In this document: piece after piece, positions 26,787 to 36,500 of the stretch | Position numbering within the stretch: position 1 is the first letter of the stretch | Layout of the letters: each line of letters opens with the position of its first letter | From: Cyanidium caldarium | Lineage: Eukaryota; Rhodophyta; Bangiophyceae; Cyanidiales; Cyanidiaceae | Direction of reading: 5' to 3' | Assembly: GCA_026184775.1 (NCBI GenBank) | Contig: JANCYW010000003.1 | Coordinates: 434,001-498,000 of the forward strand | DNA length: 64,000 nucleotides | The notes under the pieces: generated by a model | The model's database searches: none | What the model saw: only the letters and a program-made list of their open reading frames with translations | What the model was told of the DNA's origin: nothing | Translations under genes and position numbers: made by a program

Positions 26787-28688
26787 ATGGGAGTGGTGTC
26801 GGAGCCGGTGAGAGTGTTTTGCAAGGCCGCACCCCTGCCACTTTCGGTGTCAGGCAACGAACGGAAGACCAGAGGGGCCGATCGAGGGCGAGGACGTGGT
26901 CAGCAGTCGAGGCGTAGAGCGACCGCGGAGTCTGGCGGGCAGTCCGCTACACGAGGGAGCCACGACGCCCTGGAGTATGCTCGTCACTTTATCGAACTGT
27001 GGCGGGAACGGGTGCGGGAGAGCCTGGAAAGTATGTGGGCTGAGTCGATAGCGGCGGTGGAGAGGGCGGTGCACCATGACCATCTCTCGGTGGTGGTCAC
27101 GGTGTGTGACTATTTTGCGGTGGAGGCGCTGCAACGGCGCGTGCCGGGAGTGACGTTGCCGTGCCATGCGTTGGGCGTCGCTCCGTTGCCGCAGGTGTTG
27201 CCGCCGCTGTTGAATGCCGCGGTGGTGTATATCGACGCGGTGGAGGCGTTGAGCTCGGCACGAGCCACGGCCGCCCTGCGGGATGCGGTGCATCTGTTGC
27301 GCGAGCCGGTGCTTCGCGCACAGCTGCGACAGGCGCTGTTAAGAGAGGATGCGGAGCACGACGATTCCGGGACGCCCTCCGCACCATCGGTACGCTTCGT
27401 CATCACCGTGCGTCGAGCGACGTCGTACGTCTGGAATGTCCATGCCCCGCCGAATGGCGACTTGTCGATGGAGGCGGGCACGTCGTCTCTTCTACCGGCG
27501 GTGTTGGACGAGCTGTTGACACCGCGAGAGCTGCGACTGCTGAAGTTCCGCAGCGTCGAGTTCCCCCGCAGCGGTCAGTGCGCCTTGCGGTTGTTAGAGG
27601 CCCAAGCGTTGCATCTGCCAGGCGGGTTGCTGCTGGGTCCGCAGGTGCTGCGCGATCTGGAGAGCAGTTTGCGCCATGACGGGGCGTCGCTTTCGCACCT
27701 TCTATCGCTCATCGATTACGCGTACTGCGTCGTGCAGACCAGGTTACTCGCCAACGCCTCTCCCGATGCCGTCGCCGCGTGGATACAGACGCTGGATGCG
27801 TGGCGCCGTGAAGCGGTTCCGGCGGCACAGGCAGCGCATTTCGTGTCCCAGTGGACCGAGGAGCCCGCCTCCCTGTTACAAGTTTATGCTCGTATGCTGC
27901 AGCAGCCGTTGCTGGCAGACACCGCTTTCAGTGATGCGCTGCGAGCGGCGGTCATGCGCGCCACCCGCGATCAACTGCAACGCCTATTCGAAATGTGGCA
28001 GGATCGCCCACTGCTGCAGTGGTTACAGAACCCGGACAGTATGCCCGCGGTCATCAGCAGCGACGTCGCCAAAGATGACGCGCACCATCCGGTCGTCGAG
28101 TGGCGTCAGCAGCAACAGGCGCGCGCCGCCTCCCTATCGCGCACCATGGCCGCACTCTCCACCTCGCAACGCCGTCGGCAACAGCTGGAGAGCGCCTTTC
28201 AGCAAGTGCATGCCGCGCCCACCGCCATGGATTCGTTGCGCGCGCATGCGGTGCAACGACTGTCCCGACAGTGTCTGGCGCCAGCACGTCCGCCGCCGGG
28301 CCTGCACGATGACCTCCCCTGCTACTGGAACCAATCGCCACCGTATGCCCATCTGCCGCCGGCCGACCTGCGTCTGACCATGGCGAACGCCCTCGAACGC
28401 CCCGAGCGCTACGGACAGAACGCCCACCACGACGCCTGCATTCTACACCATATCCTGTCCCGTCACGGCCTCCGGGTGCCGCTGTACGAGTGCCAACAAT
28501 CGTTCCAAGCGCAGGCCGCCGCAGTGCCCCTCGACGCCCTCGATGCCGACACGCGCACTCTATCCCTCGAATCGCGCTTCCAACGCGCCGCTTTGCAGTT
28601 GCGCCTGGTGGGTGCCTACTCCACCGCCCGCCGCCAACCGCATTGTATCCAACGTCAGGCGTTCTTCACCGCCGCCTCTGTCGAGTAG
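26787..28688 (+). CDS. ORC3: Origin recognition complex subunit 3-like protein
   Basis: A 633-residue protein matching the ORC3 layout. A degenerate ATPase-like N-terminal half opens with a helix and then VVVTVCDYFAVEALQRR and PPLLNAAVVYIDAVEAL. The central helical insert contains HDGASLSHLLSLIDYAYCVVQTRLLAN, the ORC3-type SFLRSLRYAxxxHFYxNPL position. The C-terminal winged helix reads PPADLRLTMANALERPERY through HDACILHHILSRHGLRVPLYECQQSF, and ends in FQRAALQLRLVGAY. This corresponds to ORC3's PDICIVYKLHLEC...INLYDW and F..A..EL...G. Similarity is at pattern level. The first ~50 residues are low complexity, so the start could lie downstream. Confidence 0.65.
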   Translation: MGVVSEPVRVFCKAAPLPLSVSGNERKTRGADRGRGRGQQSRRRATAESGGQSATRGSHDALEYARHFIELWRERVRESLESMWAESIAAVERAVHHDHLSVVVTVCDYFAVEALQRRVPGVTLPCHALGVAPLPQVLPPLLNAAVVYIDAVEALSSARATAALRDAVHLLREPVLRAQLRQALLREDAEHDDSGTPSAPSVRFVITVRRATSYVWNVHAPPNGDLSMEAGTSSLLPAVLDELLTPRELRLLKFRSVEFPRSGQCALRLLEAQALHLPGGLLLGPQVLRDLESSLRHDGASLSHLLSLIDYAYCVVQTRLLANASPDAVAAWIQTLDAWRREAVPAAQAAHFVSQWTEEPASLLQVYARMLQQPLLADTAFSDALRAAVMRATRDQLQRLFEMWQDRPLLQWLQNPDSMPAVISSDVAKDDAHHPVVEWRQQQQARAASLSRTMAALSTSQRRRQQLESAFQQVHAAPTAMDSLRAHAVQRLSRQCLAPARPPPGLHDDLPCYWNQSPPYAHLPPADLRLTMANALERPERYGQNAHHDACILHHILSRHGLRVPLYECQQSFQAQAAAVPLDALDADTRTLSLESRFQRAALQLRLVGAYSTARRQPHCIQRQAFFTAASVE

Positions 28689-28827
28689 GACCACCGACGC
28701 GGCGACGACCGGCATCGAGCGATCGATCGATCCCGTTCGCGCCGAAAAGGCGGATTCGCTGCGTTTCGCTTGTCGGCGCTCTCACGGCGGAGGGGCACGG
28801 CCGAGGACGCAGTCCGCTCTCCCTCTC

Positions 28828-29370
28828 ATGAAGCCGGACATTCTACAGCACTTGCCACACTATGCCTATTGGTGCACGTTGGCGCTGGCGGTGGTGTTCG
28901 AGCTGATGGGAACGACGTTCATCCGCGAGGCGAAAGGCTTCCTTCACCCGTTCGCGGCGGTGAAAGCGTGCGGGTGTTACATGGTGTGCACCGCGCTGTG
29001 CATCGTGGCGTTCGCGGCTCACATCGATCTGTCGGTGGGATACACGGTATGGTGCGTGCTGGGCATAGGCGCGACCGCGCTGATCGGCAAGTACCGATTT
29101 GGAGAGGCGTTCACGGCCATGAAAGTGGTGGCATTGTTGTTGTGTGCGGCGGGTTCGGTGATGTTGGTGGTGTACTCGGAACGACCGGAGCCGGTCCGCA
29201 CGATGAGCGCGACGAGCACGACAGCCGGCAATGTGGCCGTGGGAGACCACAAGACGAACGAGATGGGGCGACTGAATGGAGTGTTGGGAGGAGGCGCTGG
29301 CGAGTCGAGGTGGTCGATGTCGGCGGCGGAAGAGGGCCTGGCCAAGGCGCCGGGCGTGGCGTCCGTGTGA
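28828..29370 (+). CDS. SMR-family (EmrE/SugE-like) drug/metabolite transporter
   Basis: A 180-residue protein. The first 115 residues are a four-helix small multidrug resistance transporter: LALAVVFELMGTTFIREAKGF (helix 1 with the essential Glu, EmrE Glu14), then YTVWCVLGIGATALIG (EmrE YAIWSGVG) and a closing helix MKVVALLLCAAGSVMLVVY. The last ~65 residues are a Thr/Gly/Ser-rich tail not found in bacterial SMR proteins. SMR pumps exchange protons for quaternary cations or guanidinium. The family is bacterial and archaeal, and its presence between ORC3 and prefoldin suggests transfer from bacteria. It is intron-free, with codon use like its neighbours. Confidence 0.85.
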   Translation: MKPDILQHLPHYAYWCTLALAVVFELMGTTFIREAKGFLHPFAAVKACGCYMVCTALCIVAFAAHIDLSVGYTVWCVLGIGATALIGKYRFGEAFTAMKVVALLLCAAGSVMLVVYSERPEPVRTMSATSTTAGNVAVGDHKTNEMGRLNGVLGGGAGESRWSMSAAEEGLAKAPGVASV

Positions 29371-29551
29371 ACGTCGTCGGTAGCCTTGCACAATGAATGG
29401 GTGGCGGGCACGTCGCGTCGCGTCCGCGTATGGGCGGATTGCTTTATTTACCCGTAAAGGCCAGACGGCGACGATGCACCCCAGATCACTATCCCGGGAC
29501 GCTCGCGCGTGATACCCCGGCAACCCTTCCAGGCGCCTGGCACGGGGCGTC

Positions 29552-29923
29552 TCAGCTATCCGACGTTCGTTGCTGCAGTTGCCGGCTCAGCTGTTGCACG
29601 ACAGCCACCAACCGCTCTCGCTGGTCCTGCAATGAGTCCCGCAGCTCATCCAGACGTCGTTCCACCAACACGTCACCCACTTGCTGCCAACAGCGGCGCG
29701 GTCGTCGCGCCTCCTCACCGTTGTCACTCGCCGCCCACACCATATCCTCCTCCAGTTGTCGCAACGTGTCCAACACCAGTTCCAGTTCGGCGCGCTCGGC
29801 CTCCAACTCGTTGACCTGTCGCGTTACCGCCGCCGCGTGGGGCGCATCAGGACCACGAGCTGCGTCGCTGTTGCTCGGTATACCCAAAGCTGCGTCAGCA
29901 CTACTGGTGCCTTCAGCGGACAT
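29552..29923 (-). CDS. PFDN2: Prefoldin subunit 2
   Basis: A 123-residue beta-type prefoldin that delivers unfolded actin and tubulin to the CCT chaperonin. Two coiled-coil helices frame the short beta hairpin: ELEAERAELELVLDTLRQLEED, then CWQQVGDVLVERRLDELRDSLQDQRERL. The RxIGGVLVERTVKEVLPxL motif is diagnostic of PFDN2. The N-terminal ~30 residues are low complexity. The length is normal. Confidence 0.88.
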   Translation of the reverse strand: MSAEGTSSADAALGIPSNSDAARGPDAPHAAAVTRQVNELEAERAELELVLDTLRQLEEDMVWAASDNGEEARRPRRCWQQVGDVLVERRLDELRDSLQDQRERLVAVVQQLSRQLQQRTSDS

Positions 29924-30216
29924 GACGAAGAGTTTTCGTAGAGGTTGCGGTCGCTGCCAGCCGGCGGAGTGGACGAGGTCTCCCTCAGGCTGCCGCCGCT
30001 GACGGGAGACTCGACGCCGCGACCGCGAACGGCGTCGATTGCGCTGACGACGTTGGGAAACTGGGGCGACATGTGCGGGCGACGGGGCGGTGGATGTGGA
30101 GGGACGTCATGCCGACGTTCAAGGATTCCCCGTAACGTATCCGATCGAATAGACCTTCCACATCATAAGCGCTAACTTGCGTCGCCCCTCATCCCCGTCG
30201 TCTTCTTCTCCTCAAC

Positions 30217-31437
30217 ATGAATATTCACCGGGAGACAAACGCGGCGCGCGACCCGCTGGAACAGGTGCAGGCCACGTTTGGGGCGCCCGGCCGGGTGACT
30301 TTCTTCCGAGGCAACGGCGGACTGGAGATGGCGTTGCTGCAAACGGTGTACGGCTCGTGTGCGGAGGTGTGCTTCTTCGGGGCGCAGGTGTTATCGTGGC
30401 AGCCGGCGCACGCCAGCAAGCCGTTGCTGTTCGTGTCGCGCGAGGCCATACTCGACCGCAAGCGACCGATACGCGGGGGCGTGCCGGTGTGTTGGCCGCA
30501 GTTTAGCAAGTACGGCCCGTTGTCGCAGCAACACGGGTATGCGCGGAACGTGACCTGGGAGGTGATATACGCCGATGGCGAGAACGACGACGGGCCGCTG
30601 ATCGTGTTTCGCATGCCGCAACTGAGCGTGGCGAATTGGGCGGCGCTGATGGCCACGCAAACAGCGCCGCCGCCGGCGCCGCCGCCGTCCATGTCCTCCT
30701 CTCCCTCGACGGCGGTTGTGTCCGTATCGCCGTCTCCGCCGCCGGCATCTGCGCGCGACGGCGATGAGCGATACGCGGAACGCGACGGCCGCCGGTCGCC
30801 GAGCACGCTGCACCCGCCCACCACCGTTCACCAACTGCAAAACGCCGAAGTGCAGCTGTTGGTGCAGCTGGGCGCGTCCACCGGCGACCTCATGTTGCGG
30901 CTGCAAGTGGTGCATACCGGCGCCGGCGGTGCCGAACCGCTCGAGTTTACCGCCGCGTTGCACGCCTATCTGGCGGTGGCCGATGTCGACGCGGTGCGGG
31001 TCACCGGATTGTCCGGCTGCGAATATATCGACCAGGCGGACCGCGGCTCCTGCAAGACCGATGCCGAGCCGGCGGTGGTGTTTCGCGACCAGGTGGATCG
31101 GGTCTACTGTCGCCGTCTGCCCAGTGCGGGCGACACCGACGGCAGCCGTCCTCAGACCGAACAGACCGTCACCGTGGAGTGCGATGACCTGGTCAACTCG
31201 CGCATCCGCGTGCGCACCCGCCACCACGAGTTTCCCGACGTGGTGGTGTGGAATCCCGGTCCGCAAAAGGCGCACGAGATGATCGACCTCGGCGATACCG
31301 AGTGGCGCTCGATGGTGTGCATCGAGCCGGCCGTCATCCGCGAACCAGTGCGACTGCATCGCGGCGAGCGCTGGTGTGGTACGGCGGTATGGCAATATGA
31401 GTGTGATGAGCGCCGCCTTCTGGATGCCGACCGCTGA
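30217..31437 (+). CDS. Glucose-6-phosphate 1-epimerase (aldose-1-epimerase family)
   Basis: Interconverts the anomers of hexose 6-phosphates. The 406-residue protein follows the YeaD/Ymr099c pattern: EVCFFGAQVLSWQP, then KRPIRGGVPVCWPQFSKYGPL with Q-Q-H-GYARNVTWEV (catalytic His). Later come FTAALHAYLAVADVDAVRVTGLSG, VVVWNPGPQKAHEM and MVCIEPAVI. A Pro/Ser-rich insertion of about 45 residues (about 148-195) interrupts the domain, as often seen in algal proteins. No transit peptide is evident, so a cytosolic role in sugar-phosphate metabolism is likely. Confidence 0.92.
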   Translation: MNIHRETNAARDPLEQVQATFGAPGRVTFFRGNGGLEMALLQTVYGSCAEVCFFGAQVLSWQPAHASKPLLFVSREAILDRKRPIRGGVPVCWPQFSKYGPLSQQHGYARNVTWEVIYADGENDDGPLIVFRMPQLSVANWAALMATQTAPPPAPPPSMSSSPSTAVVSVSPSPPPASARDGDERYAERDGRRSPSTLHPPTTVHQLQNAEVQLLVQLGASTGDLMLRLQVVHTGAGGAEPLEFTAALHAYLAVADVDAVRVTGLSGCEYIDQADRGSCKTDAEPAVVFRDQVDRVYCRRLPSAGDTDGSRPQTEQTVTVECDDLVNSRIRVRTRHHEFPDVVVWNPGPQKAHEMIDLGDTEWRSMVCIEPAVIREPVRLHRGERWCGTAVWQYECDERRLLDADR

Positions 31438-31852
31438 CGTATGTGCAGGAAAACCGCGACAACCTGCGAGGCGCGGATAGGCTGTCCCGCCACCCAACCG
31501 CCTGCAGGCCGTCGCGGCCGGTCTCGTAGGGGGTTCGGTGCGTATCGCGGAGTGCTGGCATACTCATTCGTATACACAGTGTTATACTCCACGGTTGCCA
31601 CTGCTCTTCTGCGGGCGTGCATCGATCGACCGTCGGGACCGACCCGATCGGGCGTCGCGCGCCCAGCCGCGATGGCGGTCGTGGGGTCGGTCCGGTTCCC
31701 TCTCGTCCGCATCGGGCCGCCTCGAAGTGTAGGCCTCGTATCGTCGCTTCGGCCGAGCGAGGCTTCCATTATAGTGCGCTGGAACTCAACGCATCCGCGG
31801 TTGGGCGTTTGGGCCCCGGTTACTCCATCGAGCGGGAGAGTCCGTGCTCGAC
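31438..31852. other. Intergenic stretch
   Basis: A gap between two same-strand genes, somewhat A/T-richer around 31555-31600 (TACTCATTCGTATACACAG), which may be core promoter for the downstream gene. No tRNA or ORF of quality was found. Confidence 0.4.
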
Positions 31853-32605
31853 ATGGTGGTGGAGTCGTCGGTGGCCGGTGTGGCGGTGGCGTTTGCAGCG
31901 CTGGTGCTGGCGCTATGGCTGCTGCAGCCGCGAGAAGGAGAGCGCGGAGTGAATCGGAACGATGGAAATGACCGCTCGGTGGTGCGCGCTGGTCCGGGCA
32001 CCACCGCTGCCGGATCGAGCGGTGGAGCGTCGGGCACGCTGCCGACGGTGACGGTGGTGGATGATCTGCACGAGGAGCAGCCGCTGCTCTTTGAAGCCGG
32101 CGGCGGTTCGTTGTCTCCAAGCGGAAAGCAGTTTCTGCGACGACTCTCGGGTGGAGAGGTGGAGGGGCGGTCACCGCCACGGCGCCTTCAAGTGTGGGTG
32201 ATCGTGCGAGTGCGCAGCGACGCCGACGAGGCCGCCGTATCGTCGGCCTGGAGCGCCTGGCAGCAGGCTGAACCGTGCAGCAGTGGCACTGCGGCGCGAT
32301 ACGCCTCATTTTGCCTGCTCTGTTGTGATAAGCGGGCCGGCGCCGCCGCCATGGTGCGACATGTGGTGCCCGCGGTGCATGTGGAGGCGGCGGCGACCGC
32401 CGCGGAGTGCGCTCAGGTGCTGCATCGGTTCATTCCACGCATCGTCGTTGTGACCGGCGATGCCGAGCGCTGCCGGCGGCTTGGCGAGGCGTTGGCGCAA
32501 TGGGCCAGCGCCGCAACCAAGAGCGGCGACAGCCCGGCGCGCACGGAGTGGACTGTGGCGGAGTCGTTGGAGCAGGCCGCCGTGTACATAGAGACGTGGC
32601 TGTGA
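31853..32605 (+). CDS. N-terminally anchored membrane protein, possibly PEX22-like
   Basis: A 250-residue protein with one N-terminal membrane helix (SSVAGVAVAFAALVLALWLL, about residues 5-25), a low-complexity linker, and a C-terminal alpha/beta domain. That domain alternates strands and helices (LQVWVIVRV, ASFCLLCC, RIVVVTGDAERCRRLGEAL) and ends EQAAVYIETWL. This is the layout of PEX22, the peroxisomal anchor of the PEX4 ubiquitin-conjugating enzyme. The resemblance is structural and weak. A generic single-pass protein of unknown role is the safe reading. Confidence 0.5.
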   Translation: MVVESSVAGVAVAFAALVLALWLLQPREGERGVNRNDGNDRSVVRAGPGTTAAGSSGGASGTLPTVTVVDDLHEEQPLLFEAGGGSLSPSGKQFLRRLSGGEVEGRSPPRRLQVWVIVRVRSDADEAAVSSAWSAWQQAEPCSSGTAARYASFCLLCCDKRAGAAAMVRHVVPAVHVEAAATAAECAQVLHRFIPRIVVVTGDAERCRRLGEALAQWASAATKSGDSPARTEWTVAESLEQAAVYIETWL

Positions 32606-33586
32606 AACAGAAGGGAGGGTCAGAGGAAACGTGAGGGTTGCGTGAATGGAAGACGATATCGGCTGCTGTCTCGTACGGGTCGCTCACGCCGTCGTCGCGG
32701 TCGTGTTGCGGGCTCCGTGCTCGCCACAGAGCGCCAGCGACAAACGCTCCCTGCCACGCCACAGCGGGTATGGCCGTTCACCCGACCAGGCGGTGCGAAA
32801 CCCGTGCGCGCTCCAAAGCGGGCGAAAGCGTCGCAGACGCTCGCAGCGCGCCAAGTACCGACCCAGCTGTATCGCCTCTGGGCCTATCAGAAAGGTGGGC
32901 GACTATACGATGTGGTGGCGGTGGTGATGGTGGTGCGCGCGGCTCGTATCACCCATCTCTGTGTTGTTCGAGACGGCCAACTCCACCTACAGGTAATACT
33001 CGAGGACGCGCGCGCACGCAAGTGGTGTACTTGCAGCGTCCAGGGGCGGTTGACGAAGGGTGCTCGCGGCGGAATCTCGGTAAATGCGAACACGACATGC
33101 TGCTCAGCGGTGCGCAGACGATGCAAGTGCGCTATGGCGCGGACGAGGTCGGCTTCGCGGAAGGCGCCCAAGAATACAGCCGCTGATAAATGGTAGACGA
33201 AGACGGTCAGCCACAGCCAATGTCAGCGCCTTCCCCTTTGGTGGCGATTCCCGGCGGCACTCAGCCAGAGCATCAGCGGCACCACTGCATGCGGCACCTG
33301 GACAGGGAAGAGAGCCGATTTCCCTTCGTCCCTCAATTTAGGCACCCTCACAACACAAATCCCGTTCGGTCGGGCCAACACGTCTGTGCGCCCAAAACGT
33401 ATCGCCGCGCCTGAACGCCAACGCGCCCAGCGACGAGCGCTTATGTCGGGCGCGGGTGCGGGCGCAAGCGTGTCTCCGGCGGGCCGGTGTGCACGGGGTG
33501 CGGTGACCCGAGCCAGAGTCAGAACGGCGGTGGCGCGAGTTGCACGGGGACGCGAGGGGAGTCTGCAGTGACGAGATTGCGGGCAC
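32606..33586. other. Unresolved 980-base stretch
   Basis: Overlapping open frames of 180-185 codons start at ATG/GTG sites near 32638-32646 and run to about 33190 on the plus strand. A 94-codon frame at 32887-33171 on the minus strand and a 74-codon frame at 33190-33414 also start with ATG or similar. Each has composition compatible with coding in part, but none shows a family motif, and no consensus donor/branch/acceptor set joins them. A divergent or fast-evolving gene may be here. I do not choose between frames. Confidence 0.35.
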
Positions 33587-36500
33587 ATGGAGGTGGGTAG
33601 CGCGGGAGATGGGGCGGTCTCGGCGGCTCCCTCGGAGGGCGCGTCGCTCACTGCCGGCGGGTACGCCAAGCTGTTTCTCAAGGTGTTCGACACCGGTGAG
33701 CACTGTATAGCCGAGGCGGAGTACATCGTGCGGCGATCGGAGGTGGTGCTGGGGCGCAGCGCATCGGATGTTCCGGAGCGCTTCCTGGAGCCGGTGGGCG
33801 GCGGTGCGGACGTCGGGGTGGGTTTCTCGAACAAATTGTCGCGGCGGCACGCGATCATCGCCTGGAGTCGGGAACGGAGACGCTTCGAGCTGACGTGTCT
33901 GGGGAAGAATGGGGTTTTGGTGGCGCACGCCGGCGGCTACGAGGTGGTGCGGCCGGAGAGCGCGCCGGTGCCGCTCAGTTCGTTCACCCTGCTGTTACTG
34001 GGCGATTGCGTGGCGTGCTTTCTGCTGCCGTCCGTATCTGCCGACGGTGAGCATGCGGGCGGCATAGCGGTGGCGAATGGCGTTGCCGGCGCCGACGCCA
34101 TCACCACCTCGGGGAGCTTGTCGCACGCGTGGCCGCCGCCGCCGTCTTCCGCGGCCGCAACGGCCCCCGCAGCGCCGGGCATGGCGGAAATGGCTGGCGC
34201 CGGCTTGTATCCGGCCTCGGGGCTGCATGTGGCCCTGGAGGGTTATGGCGCCGAGGAATGGAGCAAAATCGATACGCTGATGCTGCAAAAGGGCATGACG
34301 CGGTTCGGCTTCGGCCGCTGGCACGACATCGCGGCGCAAGCTGAGGCCGGCCGGCTGGATCGCAAGACCGAAGCCGAGTTGGTGCTGATGGGGCGGCGCA
34401 TTGTGATTCAAGCTGCCCTGCATGTGACCGGCGCCGAGCGCGAGGCCATGCTGCAGCTGCTGCGACTGTATCGCGATCCGTCGGTGTCGCCCGAGCAGCT
34501 GCAACAGCAGATCGAGGCGGAGACGGCTGCCGTGGCCGCCGAGACGCCTGACACCGAGCACCGCAAGTACGTGCGCTGGGCTCGGCGGTTTCGTCTCATG
34601 CACCGCATCGGTTGCATCGCCCAGAGCGACGCGATCCTGCAGCGTCTAGAGCGCGGCGAGCTGACGGTGCCGTGCAAACCGCCGTGCGACGCGTGGACAG
34701 CGGCCGACGATGCCGATTTGGTGCGCGGACTGTATCGGCACGGTTATGGCGATCTGAGTAAGTTGTACGACGACCAAGAGCTCGGCTTTCACTTGCGTTT
34801 CGCGCCGCCCGCACCGGTGGCCGGACCGCCACCGGCAGCACGTGCTCGCCGCAGCGGCAGCGGCAGCGCGGCCGAAGCGGCCACCGACGAGGGCGAGGAT
34901 GCCGGCGACGACGCCGACGAAGACGAGGAGGAAGAGGAGCGCGGTGGCACCGAAGTGGCCAACGCTTCCGGCGTCGAGGGCAGCGCGGCATCGGCGGAGG
35001 TGGCGGTTGAGGCGCCGGACGCGGTAGAACCGCGGCACGAAGGAGCGCCAACGGCGACAGCGGGTACGGACGGCGGTCTGCCACCGTTTCCCTCGTCGCT
35101 AGATTTGGGCAAGCGCGTGCGCAGTATCGCCAAAGTGGGCGCGCGCTACTTTGAGACGCGCCGCGGCGGCGGGGATGCGGCCGCCCGACATCGGCAAGCG
35201 GGTGATGGCGCCGACGGCGACGGCGGTGGCAAGCCCGCTGGCACGCAGCGCCAGCCGAAAACCCCCGAACAGAAACAGGCCGAGGCGTTGGAGCGATTGA
35301 AACGCCTGCAGCCCTTCTCCAAGAAGGATGTACGCGACATGGAGCGGCTGGTGGTCAATTACGGCACCGATTTCTGTCCGGACGCCGAGCGGTCGCCGCA
35401 GCGCATGCTGCCGCTGCCGCTACACGACTGGTCGCGCTTCGTCACCCGCATTCAGGCCATGCAGTTCAAGTTCCCGGAGACGTTGGAGGATATGTTCATC
35501 GAGCTGATGCGGGAGTGTTATCGGGTGCTGGCTACGCCGCGCGGAGAAACGGGCGGTGCCGCCGCCGCCGCCGATATGCTGGAGATGGAGGCGTGTGCGG
35601 CGCCACCGGATGACGACGAGGACGGCAGCGATGACGACGACGAAGAGGACGCGATCGGGACGGTGGACGCGGAGGCCGCGACGACCACATCGTTTCCGAA
35701 TTCCTCCCCGGCGGACGTCGACCCGCCCGAAGCGGACGCGCTCTTCCGCACCGTCAAGGCGCGTTGCCGCCACTCGGGCATCCATGCGCACATCCTATCG
35801 CAGGCGGCCACGTTCCCGCCCTCCACCGTTTTCCTGGATGTCTCGCGCGAGTACGCCCGCAAGGCCATCTACCGCGTGCACTTTTTCACCATCTTGCGCG
35901 TGCACCTCCTGCCATGTGCATCGTTGGCTGAGCTGGTGCGCCTGGCGCCGCCGCCGCCGTCGAAAAACTTGCCCGCCTGGTGGCGGAGCGCCCACGACCG
36001 CGCCCTGCTGTACGGCATCGACCGACATGGCGTCGGGCTGGGCGCGTTTGAGCGCATGGCGCGTGACCGCGAGCTCGGCTTTCCGCAGTCGATCGAGAAC
36101 TACTGCGCGCGCAGTCGGGCCGGTATGAGCCCGTTGCCGCGACAGAAAGTGAACTTTCCCAAGGTGAAGGTGGCGTTGCGGCGCGCCAAGACGGTGATGG
36201 AGGCGGTGTGTGAGGCGTTGCACGCGGCGCCCTATCCCTACGATCCGGCCTGGGTGGACGAGACGGAGCGGACGCGACGGGTGGCCCACTTCCGGGCGCT
36301 CTCCGAGGCGCAACAGTTGTACGCGCGGCTGGCGACGCAGTTGCGGGAACAGTCGGCGGTGGCATCGGCATCCGCCGCTGCGGCCTCCGGCCATGCGGCA
36401 GAGGCGTCGGCGACGGATGACGCCTCGATCGGCCAGCCGGATGCGGGCAGCAGCGGCATCATCGCGGCGCCGGCGTCGGCGCTGACGGCGCGCGGCGGGG

